Source of the DNA: Algoriphagus zhangzhouensis
GTDB taxonomy: Bacteria; Bacteroidota; Bacteroidia; Cytophagales; Cyclobacteriaceae
Direction of reading: 5' to 3'
Assembly: GCF_900148515.1 (NCBI RefSeq)
Contig: NZ_FRXN01000002.1
Coordinates: 682,001-746,000, forward strand
Length of the DNA: 64,000 bases
The notes under the pieces are model-generated. The model was not told where the DNA came from, ran no database searches, and worked only from the letters and a program-made list of their open reading frames with translations. The first letter of the stretch is position 1. Each line of letters starts with the position of its first letter. This document shows, piece after piece, positions 1-9,700 of this stretch. A program made the position numbers and the translations under genes.

Positions 1-471
1 TCGGAAGTTCAAGAGTTAACTAAAAGACTAAAAGATGAATCCGTAATTTTCCCAGAAAAAATTAAAATAAAGGAAATAAAGAATAGTGAATATATGGATT
101 CATTATTTGTGAAAAAAATAAAGAAAATAGATTATCATGAAGTAATAATAGAAGCAATATCCGATTATATTCATACAAATAGCATTGCAATCGAAGATTT
201 TAAAATTGGAAGTAAGTTTAAACAATTACAAGATTATAAAAATGATATTCATGAGAATTATAAAATCAAATATAGATTTGCAAAAAGAAATGCAAGCCAA
301 ATAAATACAAATAATAGTGCTAAAGATTTTTATGACAACTTTTTATCAGAAAATCCACCATCATTCTCAACATATAACACTGTTCCATCATATTTCCGAA
401 GAGGGTTAATTCATAATATGGCAAATTCTGACAAAACATTTAATATAAAATGGAATCTAGACGATGAATGA
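1..471 (+). CDS. ABC-3C system C-terminal-domain protein, 5' partial
   Basis: The frame is open from base 1 without a stop, so the gene starts before the window; the first internal ATG at 94 is not its real start. The 156 visible residues end in a conserved-looking tail (YFRRGLIHNMANSD followed by IKW). This resembles the C-terminal domain (CTD) described for the first component of ABC-three-component conflict systems, which tethers a variable N-terminal effector to the complex. The effector part is outside the window, so its activity cannot be named. It overlaps the next gene by 8 bases, which supports translation as one operon. Base composition is strongly AT-rich, like the two genes after it and unlike everything beyond 2940. 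The CTD call rests on the tail motif plus the neighbours, not on a domain search. Confidence 0.65.
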   Translation, partial: SEVQELTKRLKDESVIFPEKIKIKEIKNSEYMDSLFVKKIKKIDYHEVIIEAISDYIHTNSIAIEDFKIGSKFKQLQDYKNDIHENYKIKYRFAKRNASQINTNNSAKDFYDNFLSENPPSFSTYNTVPSYFRRGLIHNMANSDKTFNIKWNLDDE

Positions 472-928
472 TTTTGGTGAAAGCATATATAAAATATACA
501 ATAATCCATTTATTTTAACTCCCATAATAATTTCTTTTTATAAAAATTATTATGGGAATGAGAAAGACATTTTACTCTCTTATTTAATACTTCCTATTGT
601 ACTAGAAATAGATCATCTTTCAGAGATCAAAATGATAAATGTTAAAACCCCATTAAGTAGGTTTACCAAAAACAAAGAATTCATGGCAGGTTTTTATGAT
701 CGATTTGAACATTATCAACATATTACAAACCTTTGCCTAAAATATGCTCTAGAATGTGATTACATAAAAATTAATCAAAACTTAAAAGTGACTGTAATAA
801 CTGATGAAATATTATATACAGACCCATCATTAAAAAAATCTTTAGAAATTTCAAATAATTTACACAAAGTATTTAAAAAAATAAATATTGTAAATATATA
901 TCAAGCATTTGGGATAAAGAAATTATGA
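464..928 (+). CDS. ABC-3C system middle component
   Basis: This 154-residue protein is small, soluble and rich in Ile, Lys and Asn. The N-terminal YNNPFILTPIIISFYK, the hydrophobic LSYLILPIVL segment at about residues 39-48, and the later pattern with RFTKN, YDRF and a helix ending in ALECDYIKI fit the winged-helix-like middle components that sit between the CTD protein and the ATPase in ABC-3C systems. These are thought to act as adaptors. The start ATG lies 8 bases inside the preceding gene, and the stop overlaps the ATPase start in an ATGA, so all three are probably translated together. Assignment depends mainly on gene order with a DUF3732 ATPase; the exact middle-component subtype is not resolved. 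Confidence 0.65.
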   Translation: MNDFGESIYKIYNNPFILTPIIISFYKNYYGNEKDILLSYLILPIVLEIDHLSEIKMINVKTPLSRFTKNKEFMAGFYDRFEHYQHITNLCLKYALECDYIKINQNLKVTVITDEILYTDPSLKKSLEISNNLHKVFKKINIVNIYQAFGIKKL

Positions 929-2934
929 AAAGTCATATAGCAAAATTAGGTCTATTCGATAAGAACGGAAGAGAGCATTCAATTAGGTTAGAAGAAGGGG
1001 TAAATATAATAACAGGCCGTTCTTCAACAGGAAAAAGCTCATTAATAGAAATATTTGATTATTGCTTTGCTAGTTCCGAATACACTATTCCCGATGGTGT
1101 TATAACAGAAAATGCAAGTATCTACTTCACAATAATATCAATAAAAGATGCATTTTTGGTTTTAGCAAGAGATCCCGAAAGACATACAAGAGCTTTTTTT
1201 AGATATGATTTAAAATTTAGTTCAAATTTAGAGATAAATATTTCTTACTTTGAGGATGATTATTTTTTGAGATTAGGAGACTTTAAATCAATCCTCGGAA
1301 ATTTTTTGGGAATAGACATTGTCGATACAGATGAAGATTTAGAATTAAAAAAACAAAGAAACAAAAGTAAAGGACGACCTTCAATAAGAAATATGACATC
1401 ATATTTCTTACAACATCAGAATTTAATAGCAAACAAACATTCATTATTTTATCGTTTTGATGAAAAAGAAAAAAGAGAACAAACTATTGATCAATTCAAA
1501 ATATTCTGTGGATTTGTTGATCAGGAATATTATATAAAAAAACAACAGCTTAACGAATTATTTATAGAATTAGAAAAGATTAAAAAACAGAACAATATCT
1601 TAGATGAAAGTAAATCTCATCTTTCAGAAAAACTTCAAGAATATTTGGAGGAATATAAAATAATAGTTGGAAAACCACTGTTTAATACTTTTGATCTACA
1701 AATAATTTCAAATCCAAAGGAATACCTTGATATTATTGAAAACTATGAAATTGAAGCAGATTATGAATCAAATGAATTTATTAAAAGGTTAAATCAATTA
1801 AATTTTAAAAAGAACGAAGAATTAGCAAATCGAAGGGAAAAAATTTTTCGCCTTAACCAAATAAATTCCACAATAGAATACGCAAGAAAATATGAGAACA
1901 CCATTGACAATATAAAACCTCTTGAGGATGTTCGAATGACAAATTCTGAATGTCCATTTTGTCACCACAAAAATGGTGATTTAAAAAATGAATCAAACAA
2001 ACTTTCCGAGGCAATAAATTGGTTAAATACTGAACTTTTAAAGACACCACTTCTTATTGACTCTTTAAAGCCTGAAAAACGAAACATTACAAAAGAAATA
2101 GAATTTATTGATAGTGAAATTTCTTTTTTGAATAGGCAAATAAAGGAAATTCATAAAATAAATGAAGAGCTTAAAAGAAATAAATCTTTGGAAGAACAGG
2201 GCTTAAAGATAATACTACAAATAGAAAATATTCTTGAGGAAGTAATTCAAATAAATAATAAGTTCTTAGATCAAAAAGTAAACAATTTAGAGTTCAAAAT
2301 TAATTCCCTAGAACTGGAGTTGAAGTCAAAATACAATTTTAAACAGAAATTGGAAAAGGCACAGAAATATATTAATAAACATATGAACAGGCTAGGGTCT
2401 AACCTGGATTTTGAGAAAACATATAAACCAATAAATTTAAATTTCAATATTGAAACTTTTGAACTTTATCACCAAAGAAAAGATAAAAAGAAAGTTTATT
2501 TAAGATCAATGGGAAGTGGTGCAAATTGGCTTTATTCTCATATATGTTTATTTACTAGTCTACTTAGATATTTTTGTTCTTTACAAAACAAATGCAAAAT
2601 TCCCTCGATACTATTCCTAGATCAACCTAGCCAAGTATACTTTCCAACAATCTTGGATACAAGTACCACAGAATTTAATCCTGAAATTCTCAAAAAATTG
2701 GAAAATAAAACCGAAATGATAGATGAAGATTTGAAAGCTGTAACAAATCTTTTTGATCAATTAGTTGATTTGTGTAATTCAATTCAAGAAGAATCAGGCT
2801 TTAAACCTCAAATAATTATTACTGACCACGCAGACAATCTTCATTTGAAAAATGGAGACTTTGAAGAACTTGTTAATGGAAGAAGGTGGAGAGGCAAAGA
2901 CAGTGGTCTAATAAATTTTTCCAAAATGAATTAG
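925..2934 (+). CDS. DUF3732-type Rad50-like ABC ATPase of ABC-3C system
   Basis: This 669-residue protein has SMC/Rad50 architecture. It contains a Walker A GRSSTGKSS at residues 31-39 and a long charged coiled-coil region from about 190 to 500. A CPFC pair (C343, C346) lies near the middle, where Rad50 carries its zinc hook. After the coil come an ABC-signature-like MGSGANW (529-535), a Walker B ILFLDQPSQ with D566, and an H-loop TDHAD with H635. The residue after the Walker B Asp is Gln, not the usual Glu; I recall DQPSQ as characteristic of DUF3732, but could not check. In ABC-3C systems this ATPase is proposed to sense or load on nucleic acid and license the effector carried by the CTD protein. 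It is the last gene of the operon and is followed directly by a terminator. Confidence 0.82.
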   Translation: MKSHIAKLGLFDKNGREHSIRLEEGVNIITGRSSTGKSSLIEIFDYCFASSEYTIPDGVITENASIYFTIISIKDAFLVLARDPERHTRAFFRYDLKFSSNLEINISYFEDDYFLRLGDFKSILGNFLGIDIVDTDEDLELKKQRNKSKGRPSIRNMTSYFLQHQNLIANKHSLFYRFDEKEKREQTIDQFKIFCGFVDQEYYIKKQQLNELFIELEKIKKQNNILDESKSHLSEKLQEYLEEYKIIVGKPLFNTFDLQIISNPKEYLDIIENYEIEADYESNEFIKRLNQLNFKKNEELANRREKIFRLNQINSTIEYARKYENTIDNIKPLEDVRMTNSECPFCHHKNGDLKNESNKLSEAINWLNTELLKTPLLIDSLKPEKRNITKEIEFIDSEISFLNRQIKEIHKINEELKRNKSLEEQGLKIILQIENILEEVIQINNKFLDQKVNNLEFKINSLELELKSKYNFKQKLEKAQKYINKHMNRLGSNLDFEKTYKPINLNFNIETFELYHQRKDKKKVYLRSMGSGANWLYSHICLFTSLLRYFCSLQNKCKIPSILFLDQPSQVYFPTILDTSTTEFNPEILKKLENKTEMIDEDLKAVTNLFDQLVDLCNSIQEESGFKPQIIITDHADNLHLKNGDFEELVNGRRWRGKDSGLINFSKMN

Positions 2935-2947
2935 AATTTCCCCCACT

Positions 2948-2977
2948 AAGCGTAGATTGCATCTACGCTTTTATATT
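2948..2977 (+). terminator. Rho-independent terminator after ABC-3C operon
   Basis: A perfect 9-bp stem (AAGCGTAGA at 2948-2956 and TCTACGCTT at 2962-2970) with a 5-base loop is followed by a T-rich run. It begins 13 bases after the ATPase stop and marks the end of the AT-rich segment. Confidence 0.85.
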
Positions 2978-3114
2978 TCTAGGGATTGGCAATTCAAACA
3001 CCAATTACTCAACTGACCACTGATCCCAAACCACTACCCACTCAAAAAGCCCCTTTCACCATTTTTAACGTGCCGATCCAGTCTCTTTTTCGATTACAGG
3101 CGTTACATTCAACT

Positions 3115-4755
3115 ATGATTAAATCCAATTTGAAAAATCTGGCAGGAATGGGATTGATCACCCTTACCCTGGCTACTTCTTGTACCACTTCTTCCCTGAT
3201 TACTGCCCCTCCGATTACTTATTCTTCTCTTTCCCCCAAGCAAGCTGAACTCACCGATCAGCAAAGTCGCCATTGGGGACATCTGGATCTTCAAAAGGAT
3301 ACCATCCCAGGAATGAGTGTGGATCGTGCTTATGCGGAGCTTTTGAAAAAGAAAAAAGGCGAACCGGTTATCGTAGCGGTGATTGATTCGGGAATTGATC
3401 TGGATCATGAGGATATTCAGGAGGTTCTTTGGACCAATCCGGGCGAGAAACCGGGTGATGGCATTGACAATGATGGAAATGGCTACATCGATGATATCCA
3501 CGGCTATAATTTCCTAGGCGAATCCTACAATGAGCAAATGGAAATGGCTCGAATCCTTCGCTTGAAACTCGGAGACGAAGCCTATCAGCAAGCGGCTCGC
3601 GAAAAGCTGGATGAGAAAGTCGCTGAAGCCAAGTCTACTTTGCCTCAGATCAGACAAATCAGACAGGTGATCACCATGGCTGATGGCATGATGCAGGAAG
3701 CTTTGGGAAAGAAGACCTATACCTTGGAGGATTTGCAGAACTTCGAACCACAAAATGGCCAGCAACAGCAGATCGTGGCTATGCTTTCTCAAGTTTATGA
3801 AATGGGACAGACCGTTCCTGAGGCTCTTCAAGACTTGGAAGAAGGAGCCAAATATTACAATGAGCAGCTGAAATACAATCTCAATGAGACTTTCAATGGC
3901 AGAGAGCCTGTTGGAGACGATCCTTATGATTTCTCCGATCAGGACTATGGAAATGGAGATCCGAATATCCGCGTTTCCGATGAAAGTCACGGTTCCCATG
4001 TGGCCGGGATCATCGCTGCTGCCCGAAACAATAAAAAGGGAATGGATGGTGTGGCTCAGAATGTTCAGATCATGTCTGTTCGAGCCGTTCCCAATGGAGA
4101 CGAATATGACAAGGATATCGCTTTGGCGATCCGCTATGCCGCAGACAATGGCGCCAAAGTCATTAATGCAAGCTTTGGAAAGCCCTTTTCTCCAAATTCG
4201 GAATGGGTCTATGAGGCTTTGGAATATGCAGCTTCCAAAGATGTGCTCTTTGTGCAGGCAGCAGGAAATGATGCATTGGACTTAGACAATCCGAAGAACA
4301 CAGCTTTCCCAAATGATCATCCTGAAAGTGAGTCTAAAGAGTTTATCAATAATTATCTAACCGTAGGTGCTTTGTCACCTTATTTAGGAACTGATCTAGT
4401 GGCTATATTTTCGAATTATGGTAAAGAGAATGTGGACATTTTTGCTCCTGGTGATGAGATTTATTCCACAATTCCTGATGATGGGTACAAGTTTGAGGGT
4501 GGAACCTCCATGGCTGCTCCGGCAGTTACGGGTGTGGCTGCGATGATTCGTTCTTACTATCCGACATTGACTGCACCGCAGGTGAAGAAGGTGATTATGG
4601 AATCTGGAATTCCATTGGATATGGAAGTGTTGGTGGGTGGAGCTGATGGAGAGGAGAAGCCATTTTCAGAAATCTCCAAGTCAGGCAAAATCGCCAATCT
4701 CTACAATGCTCTGATCTTGGCTAGCCAAGTCGCGAATGGAGAGGTTAGTTTGTAG
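3115..4755 (+). CDS. Subtilisin-like S8 serine peptidase, lipoprotein
   Basis: The catalytic triad is D91 (VIDSG), H292 (SHGSHVAG) and S465 (GGTSMAAP), typical of S8 subtilases. I chose ATG 3115 because it gives a clean lipoprotein signal (hydrophobic segment ending LATSC, Cys23); the frame extends upstream to a TTG at 2986 but that adds 43 residues ahead of the signal. The 546-residue protein is therefore predicted to be lipid-anchored in the periplasm or outer membrane. About 200 residues separate the triad Asp from His, against about 30 in subtilisin, so there is a large insertion (roughly residues 125-280), predicted helical and rich in Gln and Glu. The calcium-like motif DGIDNDGNGYIDD lies just after the Asp. 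It stands alone between two terminators. Confidence 0.9.
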   Translation: MIKSNLKNLAGMGLITLTLATSCTTSSLITAPPITYSSLSPKQAELTDQQSRHWGHLDLQKDTIPGMSVDRAYAELLKKKKGEPVIVAVIDSGIDLDHEDIQEVLWTNPGEKPGDGIDNDGNGYIDDIHGYNFLGESYNEQMEMARILRLKLGDEAYQQAAREKLDEKVAEAKSTLPQIRQIRQVITMADGMMQEALGKKTYTLEDLQNFEPQNGQQQQIVAMLSQVYEMGQTVPEALQDLEEGAKYYNEQLKYNLNETFNGREPVGDDPYDFSDQDYGNGDPNIRVSDESHGSHVAGIIAAARNNKKGMDGVAQNVQIMSVRAVPNGDEYDKDIALAIRYAADNGAKVINASFGKPFSPNSEWVYEALEYAASKDVLFVQAAGNDALDLDNPKNTAFPNDHPESESKEFINNYLTVGALSPYLGTDLVAIFSNYGKENVDIFAPGDEIYSTIPDDGYKFEGGTSMAAPAVTGVAAMIRSYYPTLTAPQVKKVIMESGIPLDMEVLVGGADGEEKPFSEISKSGKIANLYNALILASQVANGEVSL

Positions 4756-4776
4756 AACAAAGTTTAAAGAAATTCT

Positions 4777-4806
4777 AAAGGTGCAGCTTTATTTGCACCT
4801 TTTTTT
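4777..4806 (+). terminator. Rho-independent terminator after S8 peptidase
   Basis: A 9-bp stem (AAAGGTGCA at 4777-4785, TGCACCTTT at 4794-4802) with an 8-base loop is followed by four more T residues. It lies 22 bases after the peptidase stop. Confidence 0.85.
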
Positions 4807-5464
4807 GAACCTTTGAGGTTTGAAAACCTCGAAGGTTTTATTTTTTCATTTTCACCACAGAGTCTCGGAGAACGCAGAGATTTCACTGAGAATTTCTTTT
4901 CGTCATTGCTATCAGTCTCAGCGGAGTGGCAATCTCATTTTTCACACAGATCAACACAGAAAAAGTTACAGGTTTTCACAAATCCAAAATCGAAAACGCA
5001 AACAATTCCCCCTTTTCAAGGGGGCAAGGGGGATGTTTTTTACCTTGACTTACCAGAAATGAGAAGGTCTTATTTCTTCATTCTTACCACAGAGACGCAG
5101 AGAACGCAGAGGTTTCACTGAGTATTTCTTTCTGTCATTGCGAACGCAGGGAAGCAATTCTCACCAGATTTATTAATGCCAATCCATCACCAGCCACTTC
5201 AAAGCAAATTTCGAAATCTCTCAATTGCCATCTATTTATAAATTTTGTTCTTAGCTCAACTCTAGTGGCGCGGTGGGAAGAGCTGGCAGCGGGGTGTGCG
5301 GTTGGATTGTGGGTGGAAGTCCCGCAGCTATCGGGACCAGATCTTGTCCTCGATAGCAATCGGGATTTTGGTTCTTTTGTGTCAAGACAAAAGAACATAA
5401 TTAAATAAAAATGAAATGATCATTAATGGCTTATTAGGACTTTAATAAATATTGAAATTATCCT
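4807..5464. repeat. Gene-free mosaic of repeats and hairpins
   Basis: No convincing gene is present in these 658 bases. The stretch holds a near-palindrome (AACCTTTGAGGTTT with its inverse, 4809-4838). A degenerate direct repeat of about 50 bases follows: the CCACAGAG / AACGCAGAG / TTTCACTGAG pattern at about 4854-4905 and again at 5088-5139. There is a CCCCCTT...AAGGGGG hairpin near 5009-5031 and a half-copy of the widespread GTCATTGCGAACG...GAAGCAAT element at 5133-5158. A bulged stem GCTATCGGGAC / GTCCTCGATAGC spans 5327-5357, and a perfect 10-bp stem GTTCTTTTGT / ACAAAAGAAC spans 5371-5396. The pieces look like remnants of several repeat families stacked together. Confidence 0.7.
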
Positions 5465-6196
5465 TTATGAAAACTTAAAAACTTCATCAGCGATAGCTCG
5501 CCACACTTCACTGTTTCCAATCGGGCGAACAAAGAAATATAAAAGATTAGCTGCGGCCACGAGCAATAATGCCGGATGCCATCTCTTCAGCCTCCAACAA
5601 ATAATGATAATGGGCAGAATGCAAAAAATGGTGGAAAAGAAAATCACATCGATAAAGTCATACCGCTCAGTCCCGAAAAATATCATAAATGGAATAATCG
5701 CTAACCTAGATAAGGCCGGCATAAATGCCCAAAACACAGTAGATATCATCCACATGGCATGATCTTCTAAATTTTTCACCTTGAAAATTCCTATCAAAAC
5801 ACTGGCTGCAAAGCCTATGATCGTAATTAGGTCTGTAAAAGAAACCCCATAAAGGAAGTCAGCTGAAATTATCGGGTTGGTCTCCAATGTTTCAAGTGCC
5901 CTTAAGTTATTGGGAATAATCGTCAGAGCTGAAAATGTCACTCCACCAGCTAAAAACAAGGCCATGGTTCCAAAAAACTTATGTTGTTTGACCTTACCCC
6001 GGGTAATCAAATAAGGCTGAATAATGATCAGGACATACCAAAGTATAGAGGAAATGCCATGCATATGGTGATGCCAGGTGGCCTCTGGCAACCTGAATAA
6101 ATAACCTCTTGAAAAACCCATCAGGGCAACCACCAATGGAATAATCAGCCATATATGGGCATTCTTAAAATCAGCTAGAGTCAATTTATTTGGCAT
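5465..6196 (-). CDS. Multi-pass membrane protein of unknown function
   Basis: This 243-residue protein has about seven hydrophobic segments (near residues 14-32, 47-65, 75-93, 116-135, 147-172, 183-202 and 210-225), so it should be an inner-membrane protein. A HHHMHG cluster lies just before the second segment and a QHKFFG motif before the third. Paired histidines near helix ends would suit haem or metal binding, but I do not recognise a family and do not assign a function. It is a single gene on the minus strand between two repeat-rich gene-free stretches, so its neighbours give no hint. Confidence 0.7.
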   Translation of the reverse strand: MPNKLTLADFKNAHIWLIIPLVVALMGFSRGYLFRLPEATWHHHMHGISSILWYVLIIIQPYLITRGKVKQHKFFGTMALFLAGGVTFSALTIIPNNLRALETLETNPIISADFLYGVSFTDLITIIGFAASVLIGIFKVKNLEDHAMWMISTVFWAFMPALSRLAIIPFMIFFGTERYDFIDVIFFSTIFCILPIIIICWRLKRWHPALLLVAAANLLYFFVRPIGNSEVWRAIADEVFKFS

Positions 6197-6767
6197 AATA
6201 TCTCAAAATACAGAATTATCCGTAGAATAAATTAACTAATAATCAAGTAGTTACGTCCATAAATCATAACTCTGATTATTTTTTCAAAATGATTTTTAGA
6301 CTTAAAAATAGAGTTGAATACCAAGTCGGGTGACTTATACCGATAAATAGTCTGTTTTATTGATTCTTTCGGCACCTCCTCGGCAATAAGATGGTAACTA
6401 TTAACAATATATCGTGGCCGAGGTGAGACGTAGGAAACATTCTCAACCCCGGGCTAAAGCCCAGGGCTATTCATCTTCAGCCCCTCCAGGGCTAGAAACG
6501 TAAATATGAATATCATTCATTCTGAAAGAGCCCATTTGTAATAGAGCAAGTCTCCCGACTTGGACATAAAAATATTGCAGTCTAAGACTGCATTATTAGA
6601 ATCACAAGTCAGGAGAATTGAACCCGTAGGACATTCTCACAATCTGGAAAATGACATAGAATTAGGATGATGGTTCAATTCCAGCAAACTTCGGTCATCG
6701 GACATCGGTCTTCCGTCCCTGATAAACAAAGAGAATTTGGATAATGGAGCATTCGCACATATTCAGA
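6197..6767. repeat. Gene-free stretch with several small palindromes
   Basis: There is no supported gene in these 571 bases. Visible elements are an inverted pair CACCTCCTCGGC (about 6374) and GCCGAGGTG (about 6417), a GGGCTAAAGCCC palindrome at 6451-6462, CAAGTC / GACTTG at 6547-6562, and GCAGTC / GACTGC with a TAA loop at 6577-6591. The last two have close relatives in the gene-free stretch on the other side of the rhamnosidase (10392-10840). Confidence 0.6.
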
Positions 6768-9700
6768 TTATTTTAATTTACTCCCAAACTCATAAGTCCC
6801 CGAAACGACTTCAAAAACTGCCTTTCCATCTTCATACTTGATGAATTTTAGGCCTTTGGCTTGATCAACTGGCTTTCCGCTTTCAGAAATATCTGAAACC
6901 GAAGTAGAAGGAAGATAAAGCGTTGCCGAGGTATTGGCTGGGACAGTCGCTTTGTACATCAACTGATCTCCCTCCACTTTCCAATCGCTTTCGATTTTGC
7001 CATAAACAGTATCAATATAGCCAGAAGCAAAAGTCATTTGACCTGTAGGATCTGGAGTAGGCTGAAGAATAAAATGCTTGAATCCTGGAATCACAGGATC
7101 TCGCTGAATCCCCAGGGAATAATTATACATCCAGGCCCCAACTGCTCCAAAGGAATAATGATTGAATGAATTCATGCTGTTATTTCCTCCAAAACCATTG
7201 TCAACGGTATAGGAATTGAGCCTTTCCCAGATAGTCGTGGCCCCATTGATCACAGGATAGAGCCAACCCGGATAGTTTGTTTGTTGTAAAAGGTTGTAAG
7301 CTAAATCATGCCTTCCAGCGGTAGAAAGAGCCTCATTGATGGAGGCCGTACCGATAAATCCAGTCATCAAAGAATACTTCGGTCTGGTCACACCAGAATC
7401 ATCGATATTTTCCCTCTCAATCGTAGCGAAGAAATTTTCCTCCACTTTTGGTCGGTTTTCTTCTGAAATGGCCTGCATATTCAATGGAATAGCATAAGAT
7501 GCCTGAGTATCCATAGGCTTGCCCTCTGGGGATTCATTGCTTGGCGCAGGCGCCCCAAATCCCGCACTGACCAATTCGGATTTGACAGTTTTCCTATTCT
7601 TATCCAGATACTTTTGATTCAAGAACTCGATTCGAGCTTCCCTTTCTTTCCAGAAATCAGCGGCATCAGCAGTTTTCCCCAAGAGCTCAGCTGTTTTAGC
7701 CAAAATCTCCAAATCATAAATTTGGTAGGAAGTCCAAAAGAGCGTGTTGTCATTTTTGCCATTTTCTGGACTCAGCCAATCTCCCAATGGACCTTCATTT
7801 AAGATTCCATTTTCAGGGTCTATTTTGCTTGCCAAAAAGTCCACATAGCGCTTCATGGCTGGATAGTTTTCCTCCAAAATCTTCAAATCCCCGTATTGGC
7901 GATACACTTCCCAGGGAATGATGATGCCAGCGCTCCCCCAAAGCGTACCTCCAAAACCACCACCCACCGGAGCCACATCAGTAAATCGTCCATTCTCTCC
8001 TTGCATATCACGCATTGCCATCATATGCCTTCTTAAGAAAAGATCCGCATCAGCGAGATAGGTGGATGCTTTCGCAAAAACATTGATATCGCCACTCCAT
8101 CCCATGCGTTCATTTCGAGCAGGAGTATCCGTTGGGATAGAAAGGAAATTGCCTCTCAAAGACCAGGTGATATTTTCCCAAAAGCGATTGACCAAAGGAT
8201 TGGAGGTAACATAAGAAGAATTGATTTCCTCAATGGAACTGATCACCAAGCCTTCGATATCATCCATAGGTATCGCCTCATCAATTCCTGTAATTTCAAG
8301 AAATCGAAATCCATGAAATGTAAATTTAGGCTGGATGGTTTCATCTCCTCCTTTTAGCTTCCAAACATCCTGAGCCAGTGCTGCACGGATATTTTCCAAC
8401 ATGATCATCCCAACTTCTTCACCATGCTCCTGAAGATCTGGATATCGCACTTCGGCATATCTCAAGACGACTTCTTGTCCTGCTTTGCCATTTTTCATCT
8501 GTATTTTCGGTACACCAACCATGTTTTGTCCCATGTCATAGACAAAGACACCCGGCCTGACTTCCTCCACTGATTGAGGCTTCATCACCTTGACAACTTT
8601 GGGACTATTTCCCAACTGGGCTATGATTTGCAAGTCGTCATAACTCACCGATTCAGGACCAAACCTTCCCTGAAAAGTTCCTACATAGGCAGTTCCTTCT
8701 AGCGGAACTTCGACAGCTGATTTCCACTTTTGGTCATCATAGTCTGCCTTCGTCCAACCTGTAATCGCGCTTTCTTTGGAGCCATCATAAACTTCCCCTT
8801 GGAAAAAGCTTCCATACCGAATCGGCCCATCCAAAAACAATTTCCAGGATTCTGGATCAGAAATGATTTCCTGAGTACTTCCATCAGAATATGTCACTAC
8901 CAATTTGGAGAGTAGGGACTGTCGATCCCCAAAGAAATTCCAGTGGTCTCCGGAGAAAGTAATATTTCCACTCCACCAGCCTTCACTCAACCATGCTCCC
9001 ATGGCATTGGGCTTCCCGGACTGAATCATATCCGTGACATCAAAAGTCTGGTACATGTGGGTTTTGTTGTATTGGGTCAAGCCTGGATCAAAATAATCAT
9101 CACCTACTCGCTCGCCATTGAGAAACATTTCATAAATCCCCCTCGCTGTTAAATAAAGGCGAGCTTTTTCGATTTTTTTATTCTCCGCAGTAAAAACCGT
9201 CCTCAGCATTGGAGAGGCATTTTTACTTGGATCTGCCAAAATCAAGCTGGCTTTCCCATCCCCAGAAACCATCAAACCATTGGAAGTTAAGTCTGACTTG
9301 GAAACCGATGGGCTAAAGATTCCCTGATAATTCTGATTGAAATTTTCCTGATAAAGGGCATTGGAAGGAAAGCGATGATTGCGGACTTCTACCTTAGAAA
9401 AAATGGCCTTTTCGCCCACACCCACATAAAATCCAATATCGCCAACCATCGGGAAAGAGATATAATCATTCCCTACTCCAATTGGATTCAAATTCACTCC
9501 TGAACTGGCAAAAGGACCTTGGCCGATCTTTTCTTCCTGTGTCAAATTATAATCTCCCAAAAATATATTGGTGATCCCAAAAATGGTTTCGATACGAAAA
9601 TCCTTTTTGCTGTATTGATTTGCCTGATTGAGGACTTCCGAAGGGATGGCCAGAGACTTAAGTGGAGTTTCATTACTGTCCTTTTTATCATATCCAACGC

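Noticed and set aside
3514..3999. A 161-codon frame antisense to the S8 peptidase
   Set aside because: It lies entirely inside a gene with complete catalytic residues, and its translation is a hydrophobic shadow of the helical insertion.
4813..5121. Overlapping plus-strand frames of 80-102 codons
   Set aside because: They run over the duplicated CCACAGAG element in two frames and have no protein-like features.
4854..5139. Possible CRISPR-like repeat unit
   Set aside because: Only two degenerate copies, unequal and far apart, with no regular spacers and no cas genes in the window.
5135..5398. An 87-codon minus-strand frame in the repeat mosaic
   Set aside because: It reads through two hairpins and a known dispersed element; composition is Ser/Arg/Thr-rich without fold features. 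Similar frames arise wherever these repeats occur.
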